A stretch of DNA of 64,000 bases, taken from Labilibaculum antarcticum. GTDB lineage: Bacteria > Bacteroidota > Bacteroidia > Bacteroidales > Marinifilaceae. A program made the position numbers and the translations under genes. The stretch is from the NCBI RefSeq assembly GCF_002356295.1, contig NZ_AP018042.1, positions 3,876,361 through 3,940,360 of the forward strand, given 5' to 3'. Shown in pieces: positions 36,818 through 45,584 of this stretch; position 1 is the first letter of the stretch, and each line of letters opens with the position of its first letter. The notes beneath the pieces are model-generated. The model was not told the DNA's origin. It did not search any database and was given only the letters and a program-made list of their open reading frames with translations.

Positions 36818-38677
36818 ATGCATATGAAAGCTTCTTTGATATCTTTACTAATGGTTTCTTTTTTTAGCATGAACTGCCTTGCTGAGAAGTTGAAAATTGA
36901 AAGAGTAGAACCTATGTTTTGGTGGGTGGATATGAAGAATCCAAATTTGCAACTGCTGATTCATGGCGAAAATATTTCGAAGTGTGATGTTTCGATGAAT
37001 TATCCGGGAGTTACAATTGAAGGGATAATAAAGACGGATAGACCCAATTATTTATTTGTAAATCTGCTGATTAAAAAAGGAACAAAAGCAGGTAGCTTCG
37101 AGATTGTATTTTCTGAAGATGGTAAAAAGAAAGCTGCTTATACTTATGCATTAAAAAATAGAAAAGAAGATTCGGCAAGTCGAAAAGGCTACGATGCATC
37201 AGATGTTGTGTATTTGATTATGCCCGACCGATTCGCAAATGGAGATCCAAGTAATGATTCTGTTAAAGGAATGAAAGATAAATTGGATCGCGAAAATCCT
37301 GATGGTCGCCATGGTGGAGATATTCAAGGGATTATCGATCATTTGGATTATTTGCAGGAGCTTGGAATTACTGCAATTTGGAATACACCATTAATGGAGG
37401 ACAACGAACCCAAAACGTCTTACCATACTTACGCAATATCCGATTATTACAAAATAGATGCACGTTTTGGAAGTAATGAGGATTATGCCCGTTTATCCGC
37501 GGAAGCAAAAAAACGAGGAATTAAAATTATTATGGATGTGGTGACCAACCATTGTGCTTCGGCTCATTGGTGGATGAACGACCTGCCTTCAAGCGATTGG
37601 GTGCATGTTTTTCCTGAATACACCCAATCCAATCATCGTAAGAGTACCACGAATGATCCATATGTTTCCAAAGGAGATTACGAAAAGAATTTTGATGGCT
37701 GGTTCGCACGGTCTATGCCTGATTTGAATCAAAAGAACGATTTACTGATTAATTATTTTATTCAGAATACCATTTGGTGGATAGAATATGCCGATTTAGG
37801 AGGAATTAGAGTCGATACATATCCTTACAACGATAAAGATGCGATGGCGGTTTATTCAGGTACAATTATGGAGGAATATCCAAATCTGAATATCGTGGGA
37901 GAAACATGGTTAAGCTCTCCTGCCGAGATTGCTTACTGGCAAAAAGATGCTGTAAATCATGATGGCTATAATTCTAATTTGCCATGTGTTATGGACTTTT
38001 CTTTGTTTGATGCTATGACAAAGGCTTTTATTGAAGATGAAAGTTGGAATACAGGATTGATTCGATTGTATAATTCTCTTTCTTTTGATTACCTATATCC
38101 ACACACAGACAACTTATTTATTTTTGCTGAGAATCACGATACAGACCATATCATGTCGGTTTTAGAAGGCGACATACAGAAATACAAAAACCTGATGACT
38201 TTCCTTCTTACAACAAGAGGAATTCCGCAATTATACTCGGGGACAGAGATCTTGCTGGAAGGCAAAAAGAGTGATGGTGATGGTAAAATGCGTGTTGATT
38301 TTCCTGGAGGATGGGAAGGTGATGCGAGAAATGCATTTGTTGCAGAAGGACGAACAGCAAAAGAAAATGAAGCATTCAATTATTTAAAGAAACTATTGAA
38401 TTGGAGAAAGCAAAATCCGGTAATTCATACAGGTAAATTGATGCATTACGTACCTGAAAATGGCACCTATGTTTATTTCCGAAGCAATTTGCAAAAGACT
38501 GTAATGGTGGCGATTAACCAAAATGGAAAGGCACAGGATCTGGATTTGAAACGGTTTTCTGAAAGTTTAAGCTCATTTTCTGCGGGAATAGATGTGATTA
38601 GTGAAAAAGAGTTCGATTTGTCGAAGAATAGTATTTCTTTGGCTCCAAACACATCAGTTATATTAGAATTAAAATAA
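36818..38677 (+). CDS. SusA-like periplasmic GH13 neopullulanase/cyclomaltodextrinase
   Basis: A 619-residue GH13 enzyme. Met3 (36824) may be the true start of the signal peptide (ending MNCLA). An N-terminal cyclomaltodextrinase-type beta domain (about 22-120, IERVEPMFWWVDMKNPNLQL) precedes the barrel. Catalytic regions are DVVTNH, GIRVDTYPY (nucleophile Asp333), VGETW (acid/base Glu362) and ENHDTDH (Asp441). The motif MPDRFANGDP and a final beta domain are typical of SusA. It would cut maltodextrins and pullulan-type links in the periplasm. A clear paralogue is encoded at 47792-49639. Confidence 0.92.
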   Translation: MHMKASLISLLMVSFFSMNCLAEKLKIERVEPMFWWVDMKNPNLQLLIHGENISKCDVSMNYPGVTIEGIIKTDRPNYLFVNLLIKKGTKAGSFEIVFSEDGKKKAAYTYALKNRKEDSASRKGYDASDVVYLIMPDRFANGDPSNDSVKGMKDKLDRENPDGRHGGDIQGIIDHLDYLQELGITAIWNTPLMEDNEPKTSYHTYAISDYYKIDARFGSNEDYARLSAEAKKRGIKIIMDVVTNHCASAHWWMNDLPSSDWVHVFPEYTQSNHRKSTTNDPYVSKGDYEKNFDGWFARSMPDLNQKNDLLINYFIQNTIWWIEYADLGGIRVDTYPYNDKDAMAVYSGTIMEEYPNLNIVGETWLSSPAEIAYWQKDAVNHDGYNSNLPCVMDFSLFDAMTKAFIEDESWNTGLIRLYNSLSFDYLYPHTDNLFIFAENHDTDHIMSVLEGDIQKYKNLMTFLLTTRGIPQLYSGTEILLEGKKSDGDGKMRVDFPGGWEGDARNAFVAEGRTAKENEAFNYLKKLLNWRKQNPVIHTGKLMHYVPENGTYVYFRSNLQKTVMVAINQNGKAQDLDLKRFSESLSSFSAGIDVISEKEFDLSKNSISLAPNTSVILELK

Positions 38678-38716
38678 GCGTGATCGGGTGATCACCGGAA
38701 TAATTAACCTCTGAAT

Positions 38717-41122
38717 ATGAGTAAAAGAATTGTTTTACGGTTTTCTATTTTATTGATTGTTGCTCTTGCATCTTTTTCGGCATTTGCACAAAATAGTCAA
38801 CGGGTTTATCAATCGCATAAAGTGAATGGCAACCAATTGGTACTTGTTACCAATGATGGCAGTTATGAAATTCAGTTTTACAATCAAAACATTGTTGAAA
38901 CGGCTTTTATCCCAAATGGTGAAGCTGGAAAAGGAGAATCATACGCTGTAGTTTTACAACCGGAACAGACTTCTGTTACTTTGCTTGAAAAGGGGAATGA
39001 ATTGCAATTCTTGTCTAAGGGGATGAGTGTTTCCATTTCTAAGTCTCCTTTTGATATCAGCTATAGCTATAAAGGCAAGCATTTGATCTCTGAAAAAGAA
39101 GGATACGTTAATACGGATAGCACCGAAAATATCGATTTCACTCTGGATAAGGATGAAGTTTTGTTCGGTGGTGGTGCACGTGCTTTGGGCATGAACCGAC
39201 GCGGCAACCGACTTCAATTATACAATAGAGCTGATTATGGATACGGAACTCATTCCAAATTGATGAATTACACCATGCCTTTGGTGATTTCTTCGAAAAT
39301 GTATGCCGTTCACTTCGATAATGCACCCATTGGATACTTGGATTTGGATAGTGAAAACACAAATACATTGCGCTACGAAAGCAGTAGCGGACGAAAAGTA
39401 TATCAAGTAATTGCGTCCGATACTTGGGAGGGTTTTACCTACGAATTTACAAATTTAACGGGCAGACAACCCATGCTTCCCCGATGGAGTTTTGGGAATT
39501 TTTCGAGCCGTTTTGGATATCATTCGGAGAGGGAGTGCAGAGAAACAATCGATGAGTTTTTGAAGGATTCGATTCCTGTTGATGCGATTATTTTAGACTT
39601 GTTTTGGTTTGGAAAAGAGATGAAAGGGGAAATGGGAAATTTAGCTTTTGAGCGTGATTCATTTCCAACACCCGAAAAAATGATTGCTGATTTCGATGCC
39701 AAAGGAGTAAAAACAATCCTGATTACTGAGCCTTTTATTTTGACCACATCTCAACGATGGGACGAAGCTGTAAAAGAAGAAGTTTTGGGAACCGATTCAA
39801 TTGGGAATCCTTATACCTACGATTTTTATTTCGGTAACACCGGATTGGTGGATGTATTTAAACCGAAAGCGATTGATTGGTTTTGGAATATTTACAAAGG
39901 ATTGGCCAACAAAGGAGTTGCTGGCTGGTGGGGCGATTTGGGAGAACCGGAAGTTCATCCATCAGCACTTCAGCATGCAAATGGTTCAGCCGATGAGGTA
40001 CATAATATTTACGGTCATTACTGGGCGAAATTGGTGTATGAAGGTTATCAGAAAGACTTTCCCAATCAACGTCCGTTCATTTTGATGAGAGCGGGAGCTG
40101 TTGGATCGCAACGTTACGGAATGGTGCCATGGACCGGCGATGTGAGTCGCTCGTGGGATGGACTAAAGCCACAAACCGAAATCTCTTTGCAGATGGGATT
40201 GCAGGGGATTGCTTACATGCATTCCGATTTAGGCGGTTTTGCAGGTGATAATTTAGATGATGAATTGTACACGCGATGGTTGCAGTATGGCGTTTTTCAA
40301 CCGATTTTTCGTCCGCATGCACAGGAAGCTGTTGCCTCCGAGCCAGTATTTCGTGAAGCAAAAACGAAAGCTTTGGCAAAGAAATCAATTCAATTGAGAT
40401 ACAAGTTGATGCCGTACAATTACACTTTGGCTTTCAAAAATAATCAGACTGGCTTGCCATTGATGCGTCCTCTGTTTTTCGAAGAGCAAAATAACAAAGA
40501 ATTACTATCTGTTTCGGATACTTACATGTGGGGAGATGCATTTTTGGTATCGACTATTACTGATGCTGGCTTAAAAGAGAAAGACGTGTATATGCCGAAC
40601 AATTCGGTTTGGTTTGATTTTGTATCCGAAAAGAAATTTGAAGGCGGGAAAAGCTACACCATTACGACAGAAGAAGATCATATTCCTGTTTTTGTGCGTG
40701 GCGGTTCTTTCATTCCCATGATTAAAGGAATGCAAAATACCAATGCTTATTCTTTAAAGAATATGACTTTACATTACTATCACGACAAATCAGTTTCAAC
40801 TAGTAATGGCCAACTGTATAATGATGATGGTGAAACGGCGGGAGCATTTGAAAAAGGACAATACGAGCTGTTATCATTCAGTTCGGCATTTTCAAAATCG
40901 AAATTGAAGATTGCTGTCAATACTGAAATAGGGAGCAACTACAAGTCTGTTAAAAAGAAAATCAATTGGGTAATTCACAATATAGAGAAGCAACCAAAGA
41001 AAGTAGTCTTAGGGAGAAAATCTACGGATTTCACTTGGGATAAAGAATCAAAAATCCTCCACTTTAAAGGAGAAGTTAAATTAGAAGGAAATCAATCTAT
41101 TACGATTAAACTAGCGAAATAA
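38717..41122 (+). CDS. GH31 alpha-glucosidase
   Basis: An 801-residue exo-enzyme with a signal peptide (about 1-24, ending SAFAQ). An N-terminal beta-sandwich (about 30-225) leads into the GH31 barrel (about 240-600). The nucleophile region is GWWGDLGEPEVH (Asp407) and the acid/base lies in WTGDVSRSW (Asp475). HSDLGGFAGDN and the C-terminal beta domains are also typical. It should release glucose from the non-reducing ends of maltodextrins in the periplasm, the job done by GH97 SusB in Bacteroides thetaiotaomicron. Its stop shares a base with the start of the next gene (TAATG), so the two are translationally coupled. Confidence 0.92.
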   Translation: MSKRIVLRFSILLIVALASFSAFAQNSQRVYQSHKVNGNQLVLVTNDGSYEIQFYNQNIVETAFIPNGEAGKGESYAVVLQPEQTSVTLLEKGNELQFLSKGMSVSISKSPFDISYSYKGKHLISEKEGYVNTDSTENIDFTLDKDEVLFGGGARALGMNRRGNRLQLYNRADYGYGTHSKLMNYTMPLVISSKMYAVHFDNAPIGYLDLDSENTNTLRYESSSGRKVYQVIASDTWEGFTYEFTNLTGRQPMLPRWSFGNFSSRFGYHSERECRETIDEFLKDSIPVDAIILDLFWFGKEMKGEMGNLAFERDSFPTPEKMIADFDAKGVKTILITEPFILTTSQRWDEAVKEEVLGTDSIGNPYTYDFYFGNTGLVDVFKPKAIDWFWNIYKGLANKGVAGWWGDLGEPEVHPSALQHANGSADEVHNIYGHYWAKLVYEGYQKDFPNQRPFILMRAGAVGSQRYGMVPWTGDVSRSWDGLKPQTEISLQMGLQGIAYMHSDLGGFAGDNLDDELYTRWLQYGVFQPIFRPHAQEAVASEPVFREAKTKALAKKSIQLRYKLMPYNYTLAFKNNQTGLPLMRPLFFEEQNNKELLSVSDTYMWGDAFLVSTITDAGLKEKDVYMPNNSVWFDFVSEKKFEGGKSYTITTEEDHIPVFVRGGSFIPMIKGMQNTNAYSLKNMTLHYYHDKSVSTSNGQLYNDDGETAGAFEKGQYELLSFSSAFSKSKLKIAVNTEIGSNYKSVKKKINWVIHNIEKQPKKVVLGRKSTDFTWDKESKILHFKGEVKLEGNQSITIKLAK

Positions 41123-42774
41123 TGAAGAAATTAGGATATAGCATATTTGTAGCGCTACTGTTTTTGTTTTCGGCATGCGCAACAGCAGAAAAGGAAGTGG
41201 CAGAAAAAGATAAGCCATTTGTGTGGGAGGGAGCTAACTTGTACTTTTTATTGACAGATCGTTTTTGCAACGGAACTACAGATAATGATGTGAACTTTGA
41301 GCGGGAATTGCCAACAGGTAAACTACGAGGTTTTGAAGGTGGTGATATCAAGGGAATTACTCAGAAAATAAAAGAAGGATATTTTACTGATTTAGGAATT
41401 AATGCCATTTGGTTTACGCCGGTTACCGAGCAAATTCACGGATCTGTGGATGAAGGAACAGGTAATACTTATGGTTTTCACGGATATTGGGCCAAGGATT
41501 GGACTGCTTTAGATCCGAACTTCGGATCAATGGAGGATTTGGCTGAATTGGTAGAGACTGCTCATGCCAATGGAATTCGAATTGTTATGGATGCCGTAAT
41601 CAACCATACCGGACCAGCGACAGAGACCGATCCTGCCTGGGAAAAAGAGTGGGTGAGAACTGGACCAACCTGCACTTATCAGAATTTCGAAACTACGACT
41701 GAGTGCACGCTGACTGATAATCTGCCCGATCTTAAAACAGAAAGCACACAGGAAGTGACTATTCCTGCAAGCTTGGCTGAGAAATGGAAAAACGAAGGAC
41801 GTTACGATCAGGAAATGAAAGAATTGGATGAATTCTTTGCTCGCACAGGATATCCTCGTACACCAAAATACCACATGATTAAATGGTTGTGCGATTACAT
41901 CATTCAGTTTGGAATTGATGGTTATCGCTCAGATACAGTGAAGCATACCGAAGAATCGGTTTGGGCTGATTTTCGTGTTGAGTGTGAATATGCATTTCAA
42001 TTGTGGAAGAAAAATAATCCTGAAAAGGTATTGGACAATAATGAATTCTATTCGGTGGCTGAGGTATACGGATATAGTATAAGTAATAAATTTGCTTACG
42101 ATTTTGGCGACAAACAAGTGAATTATTATGCCAATGGATTTACTGATTTAATCAACTTCGAATTTAAATACAACGCACTATCGAGCTACGAAGAATTGTT
42201 CTCTAAATATTCTGAAATATTAAATGGCGATTTAAAAGGTTATGGTGTTTTGAATTACTTGACTTCTCATGATGATGGTTCTCCTTTTGATCCAAAGAGA
42301 GAAAGAAGCATTGAATCGGCAAATAAATTGTTGTTGTGCCCGGGAACTTCACAAGTGTATTATGGGGATGAAACAGCCAGATCATTGATAATAGAAGGAA
42401 CTGTTGGCGATGCAACCTTACGTTCGTTTATGAACTGGGGAAAAATTGAAACTGATAAGCATACACAAGCCGTATTGGCTCACTGGCAAAAGCTTGGCAA
42501 ATTTCGAAGAGATCATCCGGCAGTAGGTGCAGGAATGCATAAAATGATTTCAGAATCGCCTTACGTGTTCAGCAGAACCTACAGCAATGCTGAATTGCAG
42601 GATCAGGTTTTTATTGGATTGGATTTACCAAAAGGCGAAAAAGAATTGGTAATTGCTGATTTAGAGGATGGAACCAAATTGCGGGATGCTTATTCCGGTA
42701 AGAAAACAAAAGTTGAAAATGGAAAGGTCAGCATTGATACCGAATACGATATTCTGCTTCTAGAGTTGTTGTAA
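41122..42774 (+). CDS. GH13 alpha-amylase lipoprotein
   Basis: A 550-residue lipoprotein with lipobox LFSAC (Cys19) followed by ATAEKEVAEKD. The GH13 barrel starts with ANLYFLLTDRFCNG. Catalytic regions are MDAVINH, GYRSDTVKH (nucleophile Asp271), SVAEVYG (acid/base Glu314) and TSHDDG (Asp384). A C-terminal beta domain ends the protein. The acidic stretch after the cysteine is weaker than in the SusD/E/F proteins, so whether it faces the periplasm or the cell surface is open. It resembles MalS-type amylases with a long barrel insertion (about 180-245). It overlaps the GH31 gene by one base. Confidence 0.9.
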   Translation: MKKLGYSIFVALLFLFSACATAEKEVAEKDKPFVWEGANLYFLLTDRFCNGTTDNDVNFERELPTGKLRGFEGGDIKGITQKIKEGYFTDLGINAIWFTPVTEQIHGSVDEGTGNTYGFHGYWAKDWTALDPNFGSMEDLAELVETAHANGIRIVMDAVINHTGPATETDPAWEKEWVRTGPTCTYQNFETTTECTLTDNLPDLKTESTQEVTIPASLAEKWKNEGRYDQEMKELDEFFARTGYPRTPKYHMIKWLCDYIIQFGIDGYRSDTVKHTEESVWADFRVECEYAFQLWKKNNPEKVLDNNEFYSVAEVYGYSISNKFAYDFGDKQVNYYANGFTDLINFEFKYNALSSYEELFSKYSEILNGDLKGYGVLNYLTSHDDGSPFDPKRERSIESANKLLLCPGTSQVYYGDETARSLIIEGTVGDATLRSFMNWGKIETDKHTQAVLAHWQKLGKFRRDHPAVGAGMHKMISESPYVFSRTYSNAELQDQVFIGLDLPKGEKELVIADLEDGTKLRDAYSGKKTKVENGKVSIDTEYDILLLELL

Positions 42775-42795
42775 TTATTCATACAATTACCCCAA

Positions 42796-42856
42796 ACCCC
42801 TAAAGGGGCTTATAAAAAAAGGAATATCTAATTTCCTGTAGTATACCTTTAGGGGT
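42796..42856. repeat. CCCCTAAAGGGG-type inverted repeat between amylase genes
   Basis: ACCCCTAAAGG (42796-42806) and CCTTTAGGGGT (42846-42856) are perfect 11-base inverted copies, and the left arm also contains the small palindrome CCCCTAAAGGGG. Similar G/C-rich CCTTTAGGGG sequences are common as dispersed intergenic repeats in Bacteroidota (from memory). It sits inside the operon, so it may fold in the mRNA. Confidence 0.55.
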
Positions 42857-42926
42857 GAGGAAATGAAAATTAAAGCCGCAACATAAAGATAATGAACACA
42901 CAAACTAGTCATCTTAAATAACTGAA

Positions 42927-44306
42927 ATGAAACGAATTTATCAGATTGTTTTGAGCATGGTCGTGCTAACAGGAATGTTGGTAGGATGTCAAAATAAGCC
43001 AGCTACAAAAACTGTTGCTGAAGACGTAAAAGTTGAAAAACCTCTTGCATGGACCCGAAATGCAAACATCTACGAAGTAAATATTCGTCAGTACACGCCA
43101 GAAGGAACCATTAATGCATTTATTGAGCACATGCCTCGTTTAAAGGAAATGGGTGTGGATATTCTTTGGGTGATGCCAGTATTTCCTATCTCTGAGAAAA
43201 ACAGAAAAGGAAGCATGGGGAGTTACTACGCTGTGGCAGATTATCGTGCGGTGAATCCTGAATTTGGAACCATGGATGATTTGAAAAACATGGTAGACAA
43301 AGCTCACGAAATGGGCATGCATGTTATTTTAGACTGGGTTGCAAACCATACAGGTTGGGATAATTTCCTGATTAACGAGCATCCTGAATATTATACCCGA
43401 AACGAAGAAGGAGAAGTAGTTATTCCTGAAGGAACAGACTGGTCGGATACTGCAGACTTGAACTACGAGAACAACGACATGCGTGAGTACATGATCGGTT
43501 CATTAAAATATTGGATTGAGAATGCTGATGTTGACGGATTCCGTTGCGATGTAGCAGGAATGGTTCCTACCGATTTTTGGGAGAAAGCACGCAAAGACTT
43601 AGATTCAATCAAGCCAGTATTTATGTTGGCTGAAGATGGCGGACACGAATTATTGGAGAATGCATTTGATATGGGTTATGGATGGGATTTCCATCACATC
43701 ATGAATGATATTGCCAAAGGTGAAAAAAATGCGAATGATATTGAAGCTTTCTTTGCTAAGGTTGACACCATTTTTCCTGCTGATTCTTATACCATGAACT
43801 TTATTACCAACCACGACGAAAACTCTTGGAATGGTACCGTTAAGGAAAGAATGGGAGAGGCTGGAAATACTTTTGCAGTATTGACTTTTACCATGCCTGG
43901 AATGCCATTGATCTATAGCGGACAGGAAGCAGGAATGGCAAAGAGATTAAAATTCTTTGAGAAAGATACGATTGACTGGAGTAATAAAACATTAGAGCCT
44001 TTTTACAAGCAATTACTTAGCTTAAAAAGCAATAATAAGGCATTACAGAACGGAATTAAAGGGGGTGAGATTGTTCGAATTCCTTCCGATAAGAACGAAG
44101 AAGTATATGCTTTTGCCCGTGAGGCAGAAGGCGATAAAGTTCTTGTGGTATTGAATCTTACTGCCGATACTCAGGAAATAACTCTCTCATCGGAAGCCTT
44201 AGCAGGAGACTATAAAGACTACTTTAGCAAGGAAGAGACTACATTAAGCTCAGAAGAGAAAATGTCGTTAAAGCCTTGGGAGTACAAAGTGTATACTGCA
44301 CAGTAA
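42927..44306 (+). CDS. GH13 alpha-amylase lipoprotein, compact form
   Basis: A 459-residue lipoprotein with lipobox LVGC (Cys21). The small GH13 barrel begins ANIYEVNIRQYTPEGT. Its catalytic regions are LDWVANH, GFRCDVAGM (nucleophile Asp208), LAEDGG (acid/base Glu236) and TNHDENSW (Asp297). Residue choice differs from the other GH13 enzymes here, and the C-terminal beta domain is short, so it represents another GH13 subfamily. It ends the long operon that starts at 32374. The 152-base gap before it holds the G/C-rich inverted repeat. Confidence 0.9.
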   Translation: MKRIYQIVLSMVVLTGMLVGCQNKPATKTVAEDVKVEKPLAWTRNANIYEVNIRQYTPEGTINAFIEHMPRLKEMGVDILWVMPVFPISEKNRKGSMGSYYAVADYRAVNPEFGTMDDLKNMVDKAHEMGMHVILDWVANHTGWDNFLINEHPEYYTRNEEGEVVIPEGTDWSDTADLNYENNDMREYMIGSLKYWIENADVDGFRCDVAGMVPTDFWEKARKDLDSIKPVFMLAEDGGHELLENAFDMGYGWDFHHIMNDIAKGEKNANDIEAFFAKVDTIFPADSYTMNFITNHDENSWNGTVKERMGEAGNTFAVLTFTMPGMPLIYSGQEAGMAKRLKFFEKDTIDWSNKTLEPFYKQLLSLKSNNKALQNGIKGGEIVRIPSDKNEEVYAFAREAEGDKVLVVLNLTADTQEITLSSEALAGDYKDYFSKEETTLSSEEKMSLKPWEYKVYTAQ

Positions 44307-44333
44307 TTTTATAAAAGATATAATTGTGTAGTG

Positions 44334-44399
44334 CCGATATACAAATTGTAAGGAATTGGGAGCGAAGCGAAGAATTTATTTTTACAATTTGATAATCGG
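44334..44399. repeat. Imperfect inverted repeat after the amylase operon
   Basis: An 18-base arm at 44334-44351 matches the reverse complement of 44382-44399 at 15 positions (CCGAT...AAATTGTAA). It lies just downstream of the last amylase gene and could fold as a long hairpin at the 3' end of the mRNA. There is no T run directly after it. Confidence 0.45.
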
Positions 44400-44451
44400 T
44401 ATTAAATAAGTAAAACCGATTTCCGATGTTTCGGAAAACAGATATTCCAGC

Positions 44452-44479
44452 GAAAAGCCGTTCATATGAGCGGCTTTTC
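44452..44479. terminator. Probable bidirectional terminator between convergent operons
   Basis: Perfect 9-bp stem GAAAAGCCG (44452-44460) / CGGCTTTTC (44471-44479) with a ten-base, itself palindromic loop. Each side has only a four-base T run, so efficiency is uncertain. It separates the amylase operon from the LytTR regulator gene on the other strand. Confidence 0.55.
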
Positions 44480-44579
44480 CAATTTAGTGCGATTCTTAAA
44501 GCAGTACCCCATAAACCCGGGTCTACTCTATGAACTTTGTCAGCCCCTTGCTTTTCCGTTACATCATATTGGCTTTCTC

Positions 44580-44680
44580 GGAGACAAGCTGTACCAATTT
44601 AGGCAATCAAAAATTTGTTTGGAGACAGGCTGGCGCAACTCAGGCAATCAAAAAATAGTTTGGAGATAGGCTGGAGCAAA
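44580..44680. repeat. 41-bp tandem repeat, about 2.5 copies
   Basis: Unit 1 is 44580-44620 and unit 2 is 44621-44661, each exactly 41 bases. Unit 3 is partial from 44662. Shared parts are GGAGACA[AG]GCTG, AGGCAATCAAAAA and TTGTTT/TAGTTT. The copies have diverged by several substitutions. 41 is not a multiple of 3, which argues against a coding repeat. The remaining sequence between 44480 and 44767 holds no supported gene. Confidence 0.65.
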
Positions 44681-44767
44681 ACGTACAGTGCCCGGAGATT
44701 GTGATGCCGGAACGCTGCCCCTATAAATGTCATTTACACATTTTGGGAGATCGTGTCGATTTGAATT

Positions 44768-45493
44768 TTAGCTGATGCTGTTTTGCTTGAGCACATCCAT
44801 TACCATGCTTTTGTAATTTCGGCCTATTGGGATGTGCTTTTGTTCGATCTGAACAATGCTTGACGTAAAACTTTCAATTTTATCTATTGCAATAATAAAT
44901 GATCGGTGGATTCTTAGGAAATTAGTCTCCGGCAGTTTTTCTTCAATGTTACTAATGGTATTCAGTGTAACAATTTCTTGCTCATTTGCCAGATAAATGC
45001 TTACATAGTTCCTCAGACTTTCGATGTAAAGTATTTCATGCAAAAAGACTTTTACCATTTTCTTTTCTGATTTTACAAAAATAAAAGTTTGATCGGTGCT
45101 ATTGTGTTCCTTCTTTTCAGGAATCTGATAATCGTGTTTTTTGAGCTTGAAATATCTGTTTACAGCTTTAATAAAGCGTTCAAATGGAATCGGTTTAATT
45201 AAATAATCCAAGGCTTCTAAATCGTAACTTTCCAATGCATATTCCGAATAGGCAGTGGTGAAAATTACTGTTGGAGGATTGGAAATATTCCGGAGCAATT
45301 GAATACCCGTTAATCCAGGCATTTGAATGTCCAGAAAAAGCAAATCTATTTTCTTGTTGTTTAAAACGGATAAAGCCTCAACTGCGCTATTGCATCTTCC
45401 TTCCAATTGCAAATAGTCAATTCTTTTGATATACTCTTCCATTACATCAAGAGCAAGATCTTCATCATCAACTAGTAAACACTTTACTTTCAT
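44768..45493 (-). CDS. LytTR-family response regulator
   Basis: A 241-residue regulator. The receiver domain (about 1-120) has Asp9/Asp10, phospho-acceptor Asp55 (LLFLDIQMPG), Thr83-Ala84 and Lys109 (YLIKPI). The LytTR DNA-binding domain (about 140-238) has VFLHEILYIESLRNYVSIYL and FLRIHRSFIIAIDKIESF. The family binds imperfect direct or inverted 9-base repeats near its targets. The gene follows its kinase gene by 91 bases; a small hairpin (TGTCAAA/TTTGACA, 45558-45576) lies between them. The likely target is the divergent esterase/GH13 unit. Confidence 0.94.
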   Translation of the reverse strand: MKVKCLLVDDEDLALDVMEEYIKRIDYLQLEGRCNSAVEALSVLNNKKIDLLFLDIQMPGLTGIQLLRNISNPPTVIFTTAYSEYALESYDLEALDYLIKPIPFERFIKAVNRYFKLKKHDYQIPEKKEHNSTDQTFIFVKSEKKMVKVFLHEILYIESLRNYVSIYLANEQEIVTLNTISNIEEKLPETNFLRIHRSFIIAIDKIESFTSSIVQIEQKHIPIGRNYKSMVMDVLKQNSIS

Positions 45494-45584
45494 ATGATTA
45501 TATTTTTAAGTTTTTGCCATATGTAATTTACCATACTGGGATAATCATTTCCCTGTGTGTCAAAATCGCTTTGACATGGACGTT

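Noticed and set aside
44466-44669. A 67-codon plus-strand frame after the amylase operon
   Set aside because: Its start lies inside a terminator hairpin, and its second half is the 41-bp tandem repeat, whose period is not a multiple of three.
44580-44680. CRISPR array
   Set aside because: The units are contiguous with no variable spacers, and no cas genes are present in the window.
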